Below, in pieces: positions 1 to 7,714 of a stretch of 17,149 nt of DNA. This stretch comes from Thermoplasmatota archaeon (GTDB lineage Archaea; Thermoplasmatota; Thermoplasmata; Thermoplasmatales; Thermoplasmataceae): positions 1 through 17,149 of the forward strand of contig JAMDCG010000105.1 in assembly GCA_023489425.1 (NCBI GenBank). Reading direction: 5' to 3'. The notes under the pieces were generated by a model, which did no database searches, was not told the origin of the DNA, and saw only the letters and a list, made by a program, of their open reading frames with translations. Position numbers and translations under genes: made by a program. Numbering within the stretch: position 1 is the stretch's first letter; each line of letters opens with the position of its first letter.

Positions 1-455
1 CTAAGTATGGAGAATTTCTCATAAACTGGCATTTTCTCATAGTATGGAAACGGATAAAAGTTAACTATTTCAACCTCCTTTTGCTGACCTGAATAATTCT
101 CAATAACCTTTGATCTGTTCCTTTCTGAAATAATAAGATAATTCTTAAAAGGATCGCTGTCTAATCCAGCATTTTTTCCAAGGCAAACATTAACAATTCT
201 CTTTGCTGAAGTTAGTGGATCAGTAGAAGTTTTCCTGATTTTTCCGGAGAAGCCGTTCCATACACTAACCTGTCCCTTATTATCCACAGTTTCTATAGAA
301 AAGCTCTCTCTTTCACACCTGAAGGTCTTTATCTGTAATGGTGTAACATCACAGGATTCCAGATAGGAAAACAGACCAGAAATCACGCTGTAAAGTTTGT
401 TTCTTTCCTTCTCTTCCTTATGAAACTCACTTAAGAGTGGATCTAATTCCAACAA
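1..455 (-). CDS. Unknown protein, C-terminus beyond the window
   Basis: An open frame runs on the minus strand from about 455 off the left edge, giving about 151 residues without the C-terminus. I do not recognise it. It is mixed charged and hydrophobic, starts with a Lys/Glu-rich stretch (HKEEKERNKLYS), and has no signal peptide, membrane segment or known motif. I place the start at TTG 455 because a strong ribosome site, GGAGG at 465-461, lies five bases upstream; TTG 452 and GTG 485 are alternatives. The first 29 bases overlap the end of the upstream gene in another frame, so the two are probably co-transcribed and translationally coupled. The frame is read directly from the sequence; that it is a gene is inferred from its length and ribosome site. 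Confidence 0.6.
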   Translation of the reverse strand, partial: MLELDPLLSEFHKEEKERNKLYSVISGLFSYLESCDVTPLQIKTFRCERESFSIETVDNKGQVSVWNGFSGKIRKTSTDPLTSAKRIVNVCLGKNAGLDSDPFKNYLIISERNRSKVIENYSGQQKEVEIVNFYPFPYYEKMPVYEKFSIL

Positions 456-1272
456 ACACCCCTCCTGCTTTTTCAACAATTTCACTCATTTCAATTACTG
501 TATTCAAATCAGTTGAATTCATAGACACAAGACTCATATTGTTTTGCCTTACGATCATCTCTATCCTGTGGGACTGGTCACTTGCATATGCATAAATTAA
601 AGTATCTCCATTCCTGAATCTTTTGATTAGGGTAATTCTCCTTTTTCCAAGCCTCAGCTTCAATCTCTCCACTATCTCGCTACTGACTGAGTAATCTGAA
701 ATATATGGCCTTAATATCACATTTTCAATGCTTGTTTCCGCACCTTTGTTCAGGTAAAAATTTTTAAGAGCTTCTGATAAGTACTGTGCTGTTAGTTCAC
801 CCAATACAGAGATGATATCCCTATCATTTGACCATATCCTTGAAAATCTGTCTACACCGAAATAAGTTTTGTCTTTCCTGAATGTACAGCTTTTGAAGCT
901 GAATCCATTTTTCAGAAACTTAATGATAACATCGTATGAGATCAGGGTTCTGGATGAGGAAGTTCTAAAATACTCTCCCTCCTCGCCTTCCAGCTCTACA
1001 GATGAAGGATAAAATCCGGAATTTTCCATATCAGATGCTAATTTAGCAAAGACATTTTCAGGCATTATAAGAAAGTCATTTTCCCTTGTCTTTGGGGCCT
1101 TTCTACTTCGGTAGGATATGATCTTAAGATTCTCAGAATAGGGAAACACAATATGTTCCGTTGAATATCCATCGAGGCTCATCTCAAGTCCAGTGATAAA
1201 CTTCATTATATAATATCCACTATTTCCTCTGAGGTTATTCTTTATAATCTGGGATAGCTTAATCTGTTCCAA
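427..1272 (-). CDS. Unknown 281-residue protein
   Basis: A 281-residue soluble-looking protein with no motif I recognise and no signal peptide or membrane helix. It is basic in places (KLRLGKRRITLIKRFRNG near residues 204-221) and may have two alpha/beta halves, but this is only an impression. The start is TTG at 1272. A TATA-like box (TATATACC on the minus strand, 1293-1300) lies about 25 bases upstream, which suits a leaderless transcript starting at the TTG; the next in-frame ATG would be residue 23 and has no clear ribosome site. It leads a two-gene unit with the overlapping downstream gene and is divergent from the MarC-family gene across 1273-1421. Function unknown; probably restricted to relatives. 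Confidence 0.75.
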   Translation of the reverse strand: MEQIKLSQIIKNNLRGNSGYYIMKFITGLEMSLDGYSTEHIVFPYSENLKIISYRSRKAPKTRENDFLIMPENVFAKLASDMENSGFYPSSVELEGEEGEYFRTSSSRTLISYDVIIKFLKNGFSFKSCTFRKDKTYFGVDRFSRIWSNDRDIISVLGELTAQYLSEALKNFYLNKGAETSIENVILRPYISDYSVSSEIVERLKLRLGKRRITLIKRFRNGDTLIYAYASDQSHRIEMIVRQNNMSLVSMNSTDLNTVIEMSEIVEKAGGVFVGIRSTLK

Positions 1273-1292
1273 TAATTCAACAACGATTTAAG

Positions 1293-1300
1293 GTATATAT
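1293..1300 (-). promoter_or_regulatory. TATA box of the leftmost minus-strand unit
   Basis: TATATACC on the minus strand, centred about 25 bases before TTG 1272. The spacing is typical of archaeal leaderless promoters. It sits in the divergent intergenic region shared with the MarC-family gene. Confidence 0.45.
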
Positions 1301-1410
1301 GATTTTTCAGATAATGAAATATTCGTTGTCAGACACAGAGGATCAAATAAAATTAATAAAAAAATATATTAAACCATGAGGGTTTTGTAATTCCAGACCA
1401 ATAATTATAA

Positions 1411-1416
1411 GAGTGA
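1411..1416 (+). promoter_or_regulatory. Ribosome binding site deciding the MarC-family start
   Basis: GAGTGA, partly complementary to the archaeal 16S 3' end, five bases before ATG 1422. It overlaps the alternative GTG at 1413, which is why the ATG is preferred. A similar GAGTGA element precedes queC and the M61 peptidase gene. Confidence 0.4.
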
Positions 1417-1421
1417 AAGAT

Positions 1422-2072
1422 ATGGCTATAGCATTGTCCATCGTTGAAATGATCGAATTCGCAGGTTACAGTCTTGCAGCCATGTTCGCAATAATGAATC
1501 CCATAGGGGCAATTCCAACACTGGTTTTTTTAACAGATGGATACAGTAAAAAGGAGAAAATGATAACGATCAGGAGAAGCATATATATGGCTTCAGGGAT
1601 GATTGTTGGTTTTGTTCTCGTGGGGTATTATATCTTTGAGGGACTTGGAATTAACATAAACGACTTCAAGGTTGCGGGTGGAATCCTGCTTTTCAAAGTT
1701 GCTTTTGACATGCTTCAGGGGAAGACTTCAAATACCAAACTTACAAGGGAGGAGAGTCAGGAAGGAAAGCAACAGGAAGACGTTGGAATAGTGCCCATAG
1801 GAACACCACTTCTTGCCGGTCCCGGTTCAATCACAACCGCCATACTACTTAACGCAAAAGCAAATACTATACCGCTAAAATTTAGTTTTGGTATCGCACT
1901 TGTGATTTTGTTTATTATATCATATTTTATTCTTTATTTCTCATCATCCATTGCCTCAAAAATAGGCAAAACAGGAACGACAGTCATTTCAAGAATAATG
2001 GGTTTATTACTTGCATCCATAGCAATAGAGCTCATAACTACTGGTATAATTGCAATCGCTGCTGGTATATAA
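1422..2072 (+). CDS. MarC-family (UPF0056) integral membrane protein
   Basis: A 216-residue, very hydrophobic protein of the MarC/UPF0056 family, inner-membrane proteins with about six helices. The name comes from the E. coli mar locus, but the substrate is unknown. Family marks are the N-terminal MNPIGAIPTL motif, the VAGGILLFKVAFDML segment and the second-half motif VPIGTPLLAGPGSITTAI. A hydrophilic loop of about 25 residues, rich in Lys, Glu and Gln, separates the halves. I chose ATG 1422 because GAGTGA at 1411-1416 forms a ribosome site five bases upstream; GTG 1413 in the same frame would add three residues. A TATA-like box lies at about 1362-1373. The gene is convergent with aroD, 28 bases apart. 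The family call is firm; a transport role is only inferred. Confidence 0.88.
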   Translation: MAIALSIVEMIEFAGYSLAAMFAIMNPIGAIPTLVFLTDGYSKKEKMITIRRSIYMASGMIVGFVLVGYYIFEGLGININDFKVAGGILLFKVAFDMLQGKTSNTKLTREESQEGKQQEDVGIVPIGTPLLAGPGSITTAILLNAKANTIPLKFSFGIALVILFIISYFILYFSSSIASKIGKTGTTVISRIMGLLLASIAIELITTGIIAIAAGI

Positions 2073-2078
2073 AAAAAA
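2071..2078 (-). terminator. Oligo-T terminator after aroD
   Basis: Eight A residues on the plus strand read as T8 on the minus strand, 23-30 bases beyond the aroD stop. Archaeal RNA polymerase terminates at such U-runs without needing a hairpin. Confidence 0.4.
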
Positions 2079-2100
2079 TAATTCAAAGGGTTAAAATCAT

Positions 2101-2772
2101 TCAGTAAATCATTTCGAGAATTTTGAATAGTAATTCCATACTGTATTGTCCAGCAATAACAGGTTTATCAAATGACGAATAAATAAAGTCACTGACAGTA
2201 AGCGCAGAAACTATTCTGAGACTCTGATTTTCATTTCCCTGGGGAACGATAGATAATATTCTCTCACCATCTGTATGTTTGACATACCAGAGAATATCCA
2301 ATATATTCTCGCTATCAAATGTGGAAGCGAGTTTAATTGCCACTTTCCCGTACTTTGCAAGCTTTTCGAATCTATTCCTGAATTCCAAAGGATTGGAAAA
2401 ATGCGAAGACAGAATAGTCCTATTTTGTGGATAGTTTATTGAGTTTCTACTGATTATGGATATGTCAATGTCCAGAATTGAGTTTTCATGGTTGAGGGGA
2501 ATTTTATAAATTTCATCAGCAATAGAAAGCTCCTCTGTCCTGAAGGTGAAAATGTTTGGAAGGGAATAATCATCTACTATTTTCATGTATTTTTCAATGG
2601 AATCCTTTTGATTATTTGTCCAAAGGTCCATCCTGAACTCAGGAATAAAGTGAAAGTCATCGAGTTTTTTTGAAATGAGCTTAATCTGATTCTCATAATC
2701 TTTCTCAGGGATAACAGATGCAACAATAACTGCCATTCCACCCCTTTTTTTTAGTATGTCTATATTTACCAA
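2101..2772 (-). CDS. aroD: 3-dehydroquinate dehydratase, type I
   Basis: Converts 3-dehydroquinate to 3-dehydroshikimate in the shikimate pathway, in the cytosol. The type I (Schiff-base) active site is complete, numbering from TTG 2772: E45-x-R47-x-D49 (EFRMD), R78 (FTFRT), general-base H124 (LSSHF), Schiff-base K147 (AIKLAS), R186, and Q209 (IAGQ). Length (223 residues) suits the short archaeal enzymes. Two starts are possible: TTG 2772, supported by a TATA-like box at 2801-2810, or ATG 2736 (211 residues), which places the first beta strand at the N-terminus as in relatives; the GGGGTGG just before that ATG is too close for an ideal ribosome site. The gene stands alone, convergent with the MarC-family gene. 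No other shikimate gene is nearby. Confidence 0.9.
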   Translation of the reverse strand: MVNIDILKKRGGMAVIVASVIPEKDYENQIKLISKKLDDFHFIPEFRMDLWTNNQKDSIEKYMKIVDDYSLPNIFTFRTEELSIADEIYKIPLNHENSILDIDISIISRNSINYPQNRTILSSHFSNPLEFRNRFEKLAKYGKVAIKLASTFDSENILDILWYVKHTDGERILSIVPQGNENQSLRIVSALTVSDFIYSSFDKPVIAGQYSMELLFKILEMIY

Positions 2773-2923
2773 TATTCACACTTTCCTACCAATACGATTT
2801 CGTTATAATAACTTGCCATTTAGTTACAGTAATATTTCCCATAGGATAGTTTTAACATTACAAAAGAAGCCTGGCGTAACCAAAGGTATAAACTTTTATT
2901 AATTAAATCGCCATGGCTCAGAG

Positions 2924-3244
2924 TTGAAGCTGACAGAAAATAAAATTATGAATATACTGGAGGTTTTGAGTAAAATGGATATGGTTGAAATTAAAAAAGG
3001 TGGAAAATACAAGGTAATATCAAACAGCGGAAAAGATGAGCCCATGGAGACCGATGGTGAGTTCGTGGGATACACAATTTTAGGTGAAGAAGGTGCGCTC
3101 GTCTTTAAGGTTTCCGGCGAAAAAAAAGTTCTTTTGAGATTGATTCCGGTGTCAAACCTGATAGCCATTGATTTTGGTGAAGATGAAGTTGTTACTCAGG
3201 GAAAATCAAAAACCAATCATGATTCAGTAAATTATATAAGCTGA
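2924..3244 (+). CDS. Small unknown acidic protein
   Basis: A 106-residue protein I do not recognise. The N-terminal 20 residues look helical and the middle looks like a beta-rich fold, with GYTILGEEGALVFKV and a following run of hydrophobic beta strands (VLLRLIPVSNLIAIDF); it ends in a charged, probably disordered tail. A TATA box (TATAAAC, 2887-2893) predicts transcription from about 2916, so TTG 2924 fits a very short leader; ATG 2948 (residue 9) is the alternative. ATG 2913 opens a four-codon frame that stops at 2927 and cannot be the start. It lies 67 bases before gcvH on the same strand, but gcvH has its own promoter. A minus-strand frame of 89 codons over the same bases is a shadow. Confidence 0.65.
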   Translation: MKLTENKIMNILEVLSKMDMVEIKKGGKYKVISNSGKDEPMETDGEFVGYTILGEEGALVFKVSGEKKVLLRLIPVSNLIAIDFGEDEVVTQGKSKTNHDSVNYIS

Positions 3245-3263
3245 ATTTAAAAAAATCTTTTTG

Positions 3264-3283
3264 AGCACAATCTAAATAAAAAC
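3264..3283 (+). promoter_or_regulatory. gcvH promoter (TATA region)
   Basis: CTAAATAAAAAC at 3272-3283 is TATA-like and predicts a start near 3303, giving a leader of about nine bases before ATG 3312. The upstream part, AGCACAATCTAAATA (3264-3278), recurs with one mismatch at 10294-10308. Confidence 0.45.
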
Positions 3284-3311
3284 TTAATTACTCTTAATTT
3301 CATACGCTTCT

Positions 3312-3686
3312 ATGAGCAATATTCCTGAGGATCTGAAATACACCAAAACCCACGAATGGGTCAGAACAAATGGTACTGAAGTTGAGATAGGAGTAACTGA
3401 TTTTGCGCAGAAACAGCTTACAGATGTAGTCTATGTAGATCTGCCAGAAGTTGGAAAGGAAATTAAAAGTGGGGATACATTGTTGACTGTTGAGTCCGTT
3501 AAATCCGCCGAGGAAGTTTTCTCACCTGTTACTGGAAAAATAACTGCAGTTAATAAGGAACTGGAAAGTAAACCCGAGCTGATCAATCAGGAACCCTACA
3601 ATTCATGGCTGGTTAAAATTAAGCTAAATGAGGAAATAAAAGGCACATTAACAGCCGAAGAGTACAGGAAACTAACTGGTCAATGA
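3312..3686 (+). CDS. gcvH: Glycine cleavage system H protein
   Basis: Carries the aminomethyl group of glycine on a lipoyl arm between the P, T and L proteins of the glycine cleavage system; cytosolic. The 124-residue length is normal. The lipoylation site is K64 in TVESVKSAEE, in the usual hairpin before SPVTGKITAVN; the N-terminal YTKTHEWV and IGVTDFAQ motifs are also typical. ATG 3312 follows a short leader with no clear ribosome site. The stop overlaps the rlmE start (ATGA), so the two genes form a coupled pair. The P-protein genes lie about 12 kb away at the other end of the window; T and L proteins were not seen. The H protein might also serve other lipoyl chemistry, but there is no direct evidence of that here. 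Confidence 0.96.
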   Translation: MSNIPEDLKYTKTHEWVRTNGTEVEIGVTDFAQKQLTDVVYVDLPEVGKEIKSGDTLLTVESVKSAEEVFSPVTGKITAVNKELESKPELINQEPYNSWLVKIKLNEEIKGTLTAEEYRKLTGQ

Positions 3687-4270
3687 GAAAAAGAGAAGAT
3701 ATTTACTATAACAGGGCTAAAAAGGCTGGTTATAGAAGCAGGGCTGCATATAAACTCATAGAGATTGACAGAAAATTTGAAATTCTGTCAAGAGCTCATT
3801 ACATTCTGGAAATTGGGTCCTCACCTGGAGGCTGGACAGATGTTCTAATGGAAAGAACTCCGGAATATTTGCTTTGCGTTGATATAAGCGCAAAAAAATC
3901 AGATGTAATGCCATATTCCATAAGGGGAGATGTCACCAGAGAATCTTCGTGGAATGATATCAAGGAATTTCTGGATGGAAAAAAGATGGATCTTATTCTG
4001 TCAGATGCTATGTCACACACTACTGGGCAGCATTCACTTGATCATGCATCTTCAGTGAACATATGCACATCAATTCTTGAATACGGCATGGAGGTTCTAA
4101 GAATTGGGGGAAACGTTATGGTAAAGCAGTTTCAGGGAGAATATACAAATGAATTCATGAACCAGTTCAAGGGATTCTTCAGAAGGAACTATATCACCAA
4201 GCCCGGTGCATCAAGAAGTGAAAGCAGTGAAATATACATTATTTTCGCGGGACTTCTTGATCACACATAA
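3683..4270 (+). CDS. rlmE: 23S rRNA ribose 2'-O-methyltransferase (FtsJ/RlmE family)
   Basis: SAM-dependent methyltransferase expected to methylate a ribose in the A-loop of 23S rRNA (equivalent of U2552). In order: basic N-terminus with GYRSRAAYKL, SAM-binding LEIGSSPGGWTD (residues 42-53), then the catalytic set K24, D108 (ILSDAM), K148 (MVKQF) and E183 (SSEIYII), matching the K-D-K-E tetrad of E. coli RlmE. Motif IV reads SDAMSHTTG where bacterial enzymes have SDMAPN; D is kept but the following residues differ. At 195 residues it is a compact family member without an extra RNA-binding domain. It starts inside the gcvH stop (ATGA), so translation is probably coupled. Its 3' end overlaps the convergent minus-strand gene by ten bases. 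Confidence 0.92.
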   Translation: MRKREDIYYNRAKKAGYRSRAAYKLIEIDRKFEILSRAHYILEIGSSPGGWTDVLMERTPEYLLCVDISAKKSDVMPYSIRGDVTRESSWNDIKEFLDGKKMDLILSDAMSHTTGQHSLDHASSVNICTSILEYGMEVLRIGGNVMVKQFQGEYTNEFMNQFKGFFRRNYITKPGASRSESSEIYIIFAGLLDHT

Positions 4271-4890
4271 TTTGTTTTTCTTTTTACTTCGTTATTAAAC
4301 TCATACTCTATTATTGCAAAATATTTTCTTTCAGTTCCTTCTTTGAACATTTTGTTAAGGTTCTCAGAAATAGCCTCTTCTCTCATTTTCTCCATATTGC
4401 CCATGGCTCTGGTCTTTTCAATTTCCGCTCTCCACTGCATTACAAATTTTTCAGGAGATTCCATGTCGAAGTTCCTCTTCTTGAGTTTCCTTTTTTTAGT
4501 GATATATCCAACCATTTGAGAAACTGTATACTCTTCCTCATACCTCGTACCGAATGTTTCCTCATCAACATCCAGTCCTATGACTGGAATATTATTCTCC
4601 TTTGCATAAATGATTGTTTGTGTAAAAATTGGTGGGGGAACCTCAACGGGGCCAAACTGAGAAAGAAGAGTTCCATAAATGAGTTCATAATCACTCATGT
4701 CAATTTCAAAAGGATCGTCAACAAAATTCTTTAAGCCCTCAACCTCTTCCGGTGATATCCCCATCATTATTACTTCCGGTTTAAAGGAATCCAGCTTTTC
4801 CTTTACTGCATTACCATCTGAGACAAGACCCTTTATGCCAAAACAGACAAGCATTAGTTTTTCTTTTGATCTGATCTCAATAAATTCCAT
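4261..4890 (-). CDS. Uncharacterised protein, possibly TraB-like
   Basis: A 209-residue soluble protein with no certain assignment. The N-terminal half has a pattern reminiscent of the TraB/PrgY family: LDSFKPEVIMMGISPEEVEGL (residues 33-53), then AKENNIPVIGLDVDEETFG (residues 95-113), followed by a helical, charged region (residues 130-187) and a final beta strand. The classic TraB GxxH motif is not evident, so any match is distant. It starts at ATG 4890 immediately after the stop of the upstream regulator (TGAATG), with no separate ribosome site; the two are thus very probably co-translated and functionally linked. The stop lies ten bases inside the convergent rlmE. No membrane segment, so if TraB-like it is a soluble variant. 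Confidence 0.8.
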   Translation of the reverse strand: MEFIEIRSKEKLMLVCFGIKGLVSDGNAVKEKLDSFKPEVIMMGISPEEVEGLKNFVDDPFEIDMSDYELIYGTLLSQFGPVEVPPPIFTQTIIYAKENNIPVIGLDVDEETFGTRYEEEYTVSQMVGYITKKRKLKKRNFDMESPEKFVMQWRAEIEKTRAMGNMEKMREEAISENLNKMFKEGTERKYFAIIEYEFNNEVKRKTNYV

Positions 4891-5847
4891 TCACTGAATG
4901 CTCTCTTTAATCTTCTCTATACGCTTTTGGAAATTCTCCAGGCTTCCCAGTTCAAGCAATTCCTTGAAAGTTATTACGCTGCATCCACCGATCATCTCCT
5001 TTGATGTATCCGTAGTTGAAATAAGCACAGGTTCCTTTTCAAGGATGTTGCAAATGTTTCTTATATACTCTATCTTTTTTGATTCAAATTTATTCTTTTC
5101 TGAAATCCCCATTATGTACATGATCTCAGACTGTTCCTCACTTAGGGCATCGAACGGAACTCTTCGGAAGAATTCAGTAATCATTCCAAAACCGCCCATA
5201 ACCTGTTTTATGCCCCTTATAAATTCATCGGCTGACTCTTCTGTAACATTATCAAGCTTAGAGCCCTTCAGCGTTTCTCTAAGATCTATACTTTTACTAA
5301 TATCCTCTCCTAGGAGTGACTTTAATTTATTAAATACGTCCAGCGTTGTAGAATTTCCAGTTTCATACAGTGAAATGGATCTTCTTGATATTCCAATCTT
5401 CCCTGAAACATAACCAATTGAGCATCCCTTTTTTGCCCTTAGCTCCTGCATTTTCCTTCCATCTATATTTACGTAATATCCACCTGGTCCAGAATACGTA
5501 TTTGGTCTGTTTCCCCTAACGTATTCCCTGAAAGTTTCAATAGTCATTATGGGAATCTTATGCCTGAAGTACATTACGTTATCTTCCAGTTCCCCTGAAC
5601 CAGATTTGTAACCAATGATAATTGGAACGAGATCCATACTCGTCGATAGCCTGTAGAGTTCTGAAGCCATGTCAATTTTTAAAGTATCCACGTTATACAC
5701 AGATTTTAAGATAACAGTCTCCTCACTACCCTTAGCTAAAATATCAAAGCTCAATGACCCATCCATATCAATCTCTATTGGTAAATAGTCATTTGCCTTC
5801 AGAATCATCATCAGATTCCTGTTTGCCCAGGTACGATAGTCCTCCAC
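4891..5847 (-). CDS. Cro/C1-type HTH transcriptional regulator, archaeal family
   Basis: A 318-residue member of the archaeal putative HTH-type regulator family (the one containing M. jannaschii MJ0568). Residues 1-110 form an alpha/beta domain (SFDILAKGSEETVILKSV, then LVPIIIG and IPIMTIETF) that looks nuclease-like without obvious catalytic residues. A glycine-rich link (GGYYVNIDG) leads to a Cro/C1 helix-turn-helix at about 132-182 (MQELRAKKGCSIGYVSGKIG, then SRRSISLYETG). A C-terminal helical region follows. The start is GTG 5847; a TATA box (TAATATATG, minus strand 5870-5878) is 27 bases upstream, so the transcript is probably leaderless. The stop abuts the start of the TraB-like gene. 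Family assignment is confident; targets are unknown. Confidence 0.88.
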   Translation of the reverse strand: MEDYRTWANRNLMMILKANDYLPIEIDMDGSLSFDILAKGSEETVILKSVYNVDTLKIDMASELYRLSTSMDLVPIIIGYKSGSGELEDNVMYFRHKIPIMTIETFREYVRGNRPNTYSGPGGYYVNIDGRKMQELRAKKGCSIGYVSGKIGISRRSISLYETGNSTTLDVFNKLKSLLGEDISKSIDLRETLKGSKLDNVTEESADEFIRGIKQVMGGFGMITEFFRRVPFDALSEEQSEIMYIMGISEKNKFESKKIEYIRNICNILEKEPVLISTTDTSKEMIGGCSVITFKELLELGSLENFQKRIEKIKESIQ

Positions 5848-5869
5848 TGAGCATGTAAATTGCTAAACT

Positions 5870-5908
5870 CATATATTAGTTTTATTTTTATTTATTTCAG
5901 TTTAAACT
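5870..5908 (-). promoter_or_regulatory. Promoter of the regulator gene, with upstream palindrome
   Basis: TAATATATG (5870-5878) is centred about 27 bases before GTG 5847. Further upstream lies a perfect ten-base palindrome, AGTTTAAACT (5899-5908), at about -52 to -61, where an activator or autoregulator could bind. Binding is inference only. Confidence 0.4.
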
Positions 5909-5921
5909 ATTTTATAAGTGT

Positions 5922-7682
5922 CTATCCCATAAGAAATTTCTCTCTTACTCTTGAGGTTATTTCATCAATTCCTTCAGAATCTCTGATCTCATACAGATCC
6001 TTTGGTGCCTCACCCAGAGTGGCATCAGCCCTATCCAGTAACCCTCTTCTGAAAAGATGTATTCTTATTCTATCTCCAGGTTTATAATCTCTCAGACTAT
6101 CTATAAACATAGAATCTCCTCTCTCTCTTAGAGGTTTCAAAAATCTGGAATCCATCTTGAATTTATTTATTGCCAGGATCTCATCTTCGGGCATAACTCC
6201 GGCTTTTTGTGCTGGTGAATCCTCAATAACAGAATATACCGTATTCTTGTCCTTTTTTACAATAATTCCAAGAAATGGGAGAGTCTGATTAAATCCCTTA
6301 TCTAAACCATCATATTTTTCTTCCAGTGTCATTCCAATTCTTTTCAGTTCAGATACAAAATCAATATTATCTGTGCCTCTTACATATTTTGCGAAGAATG
6401 GTCCAAAGTCTAAGGATGACACCTCAGAGAGTGTTGAAAGGAGGTCTTTTTCGGTGAATCCACGTCCATCCTTGTTATATTTTTCTATCATGTGCCTGAA
6501 TACGTCATCAAGGCTTTTTTGCCCCTTTGTGTATTCGCATATCCTTAAACTTATCATGAAACCAAGTATTTCTCCCTTAAGATAGTAAGAAACATAACTG
6601 TTCAAATTATTTGGGGACTCACGGTAAAGCTTTATCCATGCATCAAAGGAAGACTCAGAGGCGGATTCATATCTTGTTCCAGGTGTCATATCATATGCTC
6701 TGAAAATCTCTGATACATGCTTGAAATACTCTTCTTTTGAAATAAGTCCACTCCTCAGGAGGATTATATATGCATAAAAGTTAGTAATTCCTTCAGATAC
6801 CCAGAGTAATGAGCTATAATTCTCTTCCTTGTAATTAAATGGACCAAGTTCAACAGGCCTAATTCTCTTTACATTCCATAGATGGAAATATTCGTGAGAA
6901 ACTACTGAAAGAAAAGACTGATAATCTCTCTTATCACCAAACGCAAATCTATTAAAATCTATGGTATTTGAATTAAGATGCTCAAGACCACCTGATCCTT
7001 TATCAGTTAGGTGCATTATGAAGACATACCTTTTGTACGGAAGGTTTCCGAATACTGTCCTTGAAGTTTCCACTATTTTCTTTACATCTTCTACAAGTTT
7101 ATCTGTGTTTTCGTTTCCTTCCCCATATAGGGCAATTTCGTGCTCCCTTCCATCCACCGTGAAGAGAAGAGACCGATGTTTCCCTATTTCGATTGGGGAA
7201 TCTGCAAATATATCATAGTTTGTTGCTCTGAATCTATTTTCACCAATTTTTTCAAGGCCAGTTGAAACTTTCCAATCTTCATATGGCTTAATGATCAATT
7301 CTATGGATTGATCTTTATAACCTTCTATATACATGAAAACGTTAGTGCCATTGAGATATCCATGTGTGGTGTCCAGATGACTTCCTCTAACGGAGAAATC
7401 TCCTGCATATACCTCATAAGAAACACTGAACGTCTTGTTATTTCCGTTTATTAATTTCCACGTTGATTTATCCTTTTTCTGGATCTCTATACTTTCATTT
7501 TCTGGCGTTCTTGCTTTCAGCATTCTCACGTTTCTGGCATAGTCTCTGATTGCATAGGAGCCAGGTGTCCAGGCGGGGATTGTTAACATGGTTATATCTT
7601 CTGATACTGAGTCAATATTCATAGTAACCTGAAAGAAACCATTTTGAGGTTCTCTCATTTCTAATATATACCCTAATTTCAT
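5922..7682 (-). CDS. M61-family (glycyl aminopeptidase-type) metallopeptidase with PDZ domain
   Basis: A 586-residue zinc peptidase of family M61. Residues 1-170 form the N-terminal beta domain. The catalytic part has GGLEH (231-235), the zinc motif HEYFH (263-267), WNVKRIRPVELGPF after it, and the third ligand in WVSEGITNF (E297). A PDZ domain spans about 470-550 (GIIVKKDKNTVYSVIEDSP, then AGVMPEDEILAIN). Characterised relatives include a glycyl aminopeptidase of Sphingomonas; substrate specificity here is unknown. There is no signal peptide, so it is probably cytosolic peptide turnover. ATG 7682 has a ribosome site, GTGAT (7689-7693), six bases upstream. It lies 32 bases behind hemB without an evident promoter of its own, so both are probably co-transcribed. 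Confidence 0.92.
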   Translation of the reverse strand: MKLGYILEMREPQNGFFQVTMNIDSVSEDITMLTIPAWTPGSYAIRDYARNVRMLKARTPENESIEIQKKDKSTWKLINGNNKTFSVSYEVYAGDFSVRGSHLDTTHGYLNGTNVFMYIEGYKDQSIELIIKPYEDWKVSTGLEKIGENRFRATNYDIFADSPIEIGKHRSLLFTVDGREHEIALYGEGNENTDKLVEDVKKIVETSRTVFGNLPYKRYVFIMHLTDKGSGGLEHLNSNTIDFNRFAFGDKRDYQSFLSVVSHEYFHLWNVKRIRPVELGPFNYKEENYSSLLWVSEGITNFYAYIILLRSGLISKEEYFKHVSEIFRAYDMTPGTRYESASESSFDAWIKLYRESPNNLNSYVSYYLKGEILGFMISLRICEYTKGQKSLDDVFRHMIEKYNKDGRGFTEKDLLSTLSEVSSLDFGPFFAKYVRGTDNIDFVSELKRIGMTLEEKYDGLDKGFNQTLPFLGIIVKKDKNTVYSVIEDSPAQKAGVMPEDEILAINKFKMDSRFLKPLRERGDSMFIDSLRDYKPGDRIRIHLFRRGLLDRADATLGEAPKDLYEIRDSEGIDEITSRVREKFLMG

Positions 7683-7714
7683 TATATTATCACTCTCACA
7701 TTTTCAAAATTCAT

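Noticed and set aside
2899..3168. 89-codon minus-strand frame over the small unknown gene
   Set aside because: Proline/serine-rich shadow; the plus-strand frame has a TATA box at suitable spacing and more natural composition.
4898..5413. 171-codon plus-strand open frame
   Set aside because: It lies antisense to the HTH regulator gene, whose protein has clear family motifs; composition is Ser-rich as expected of a shadow frame.
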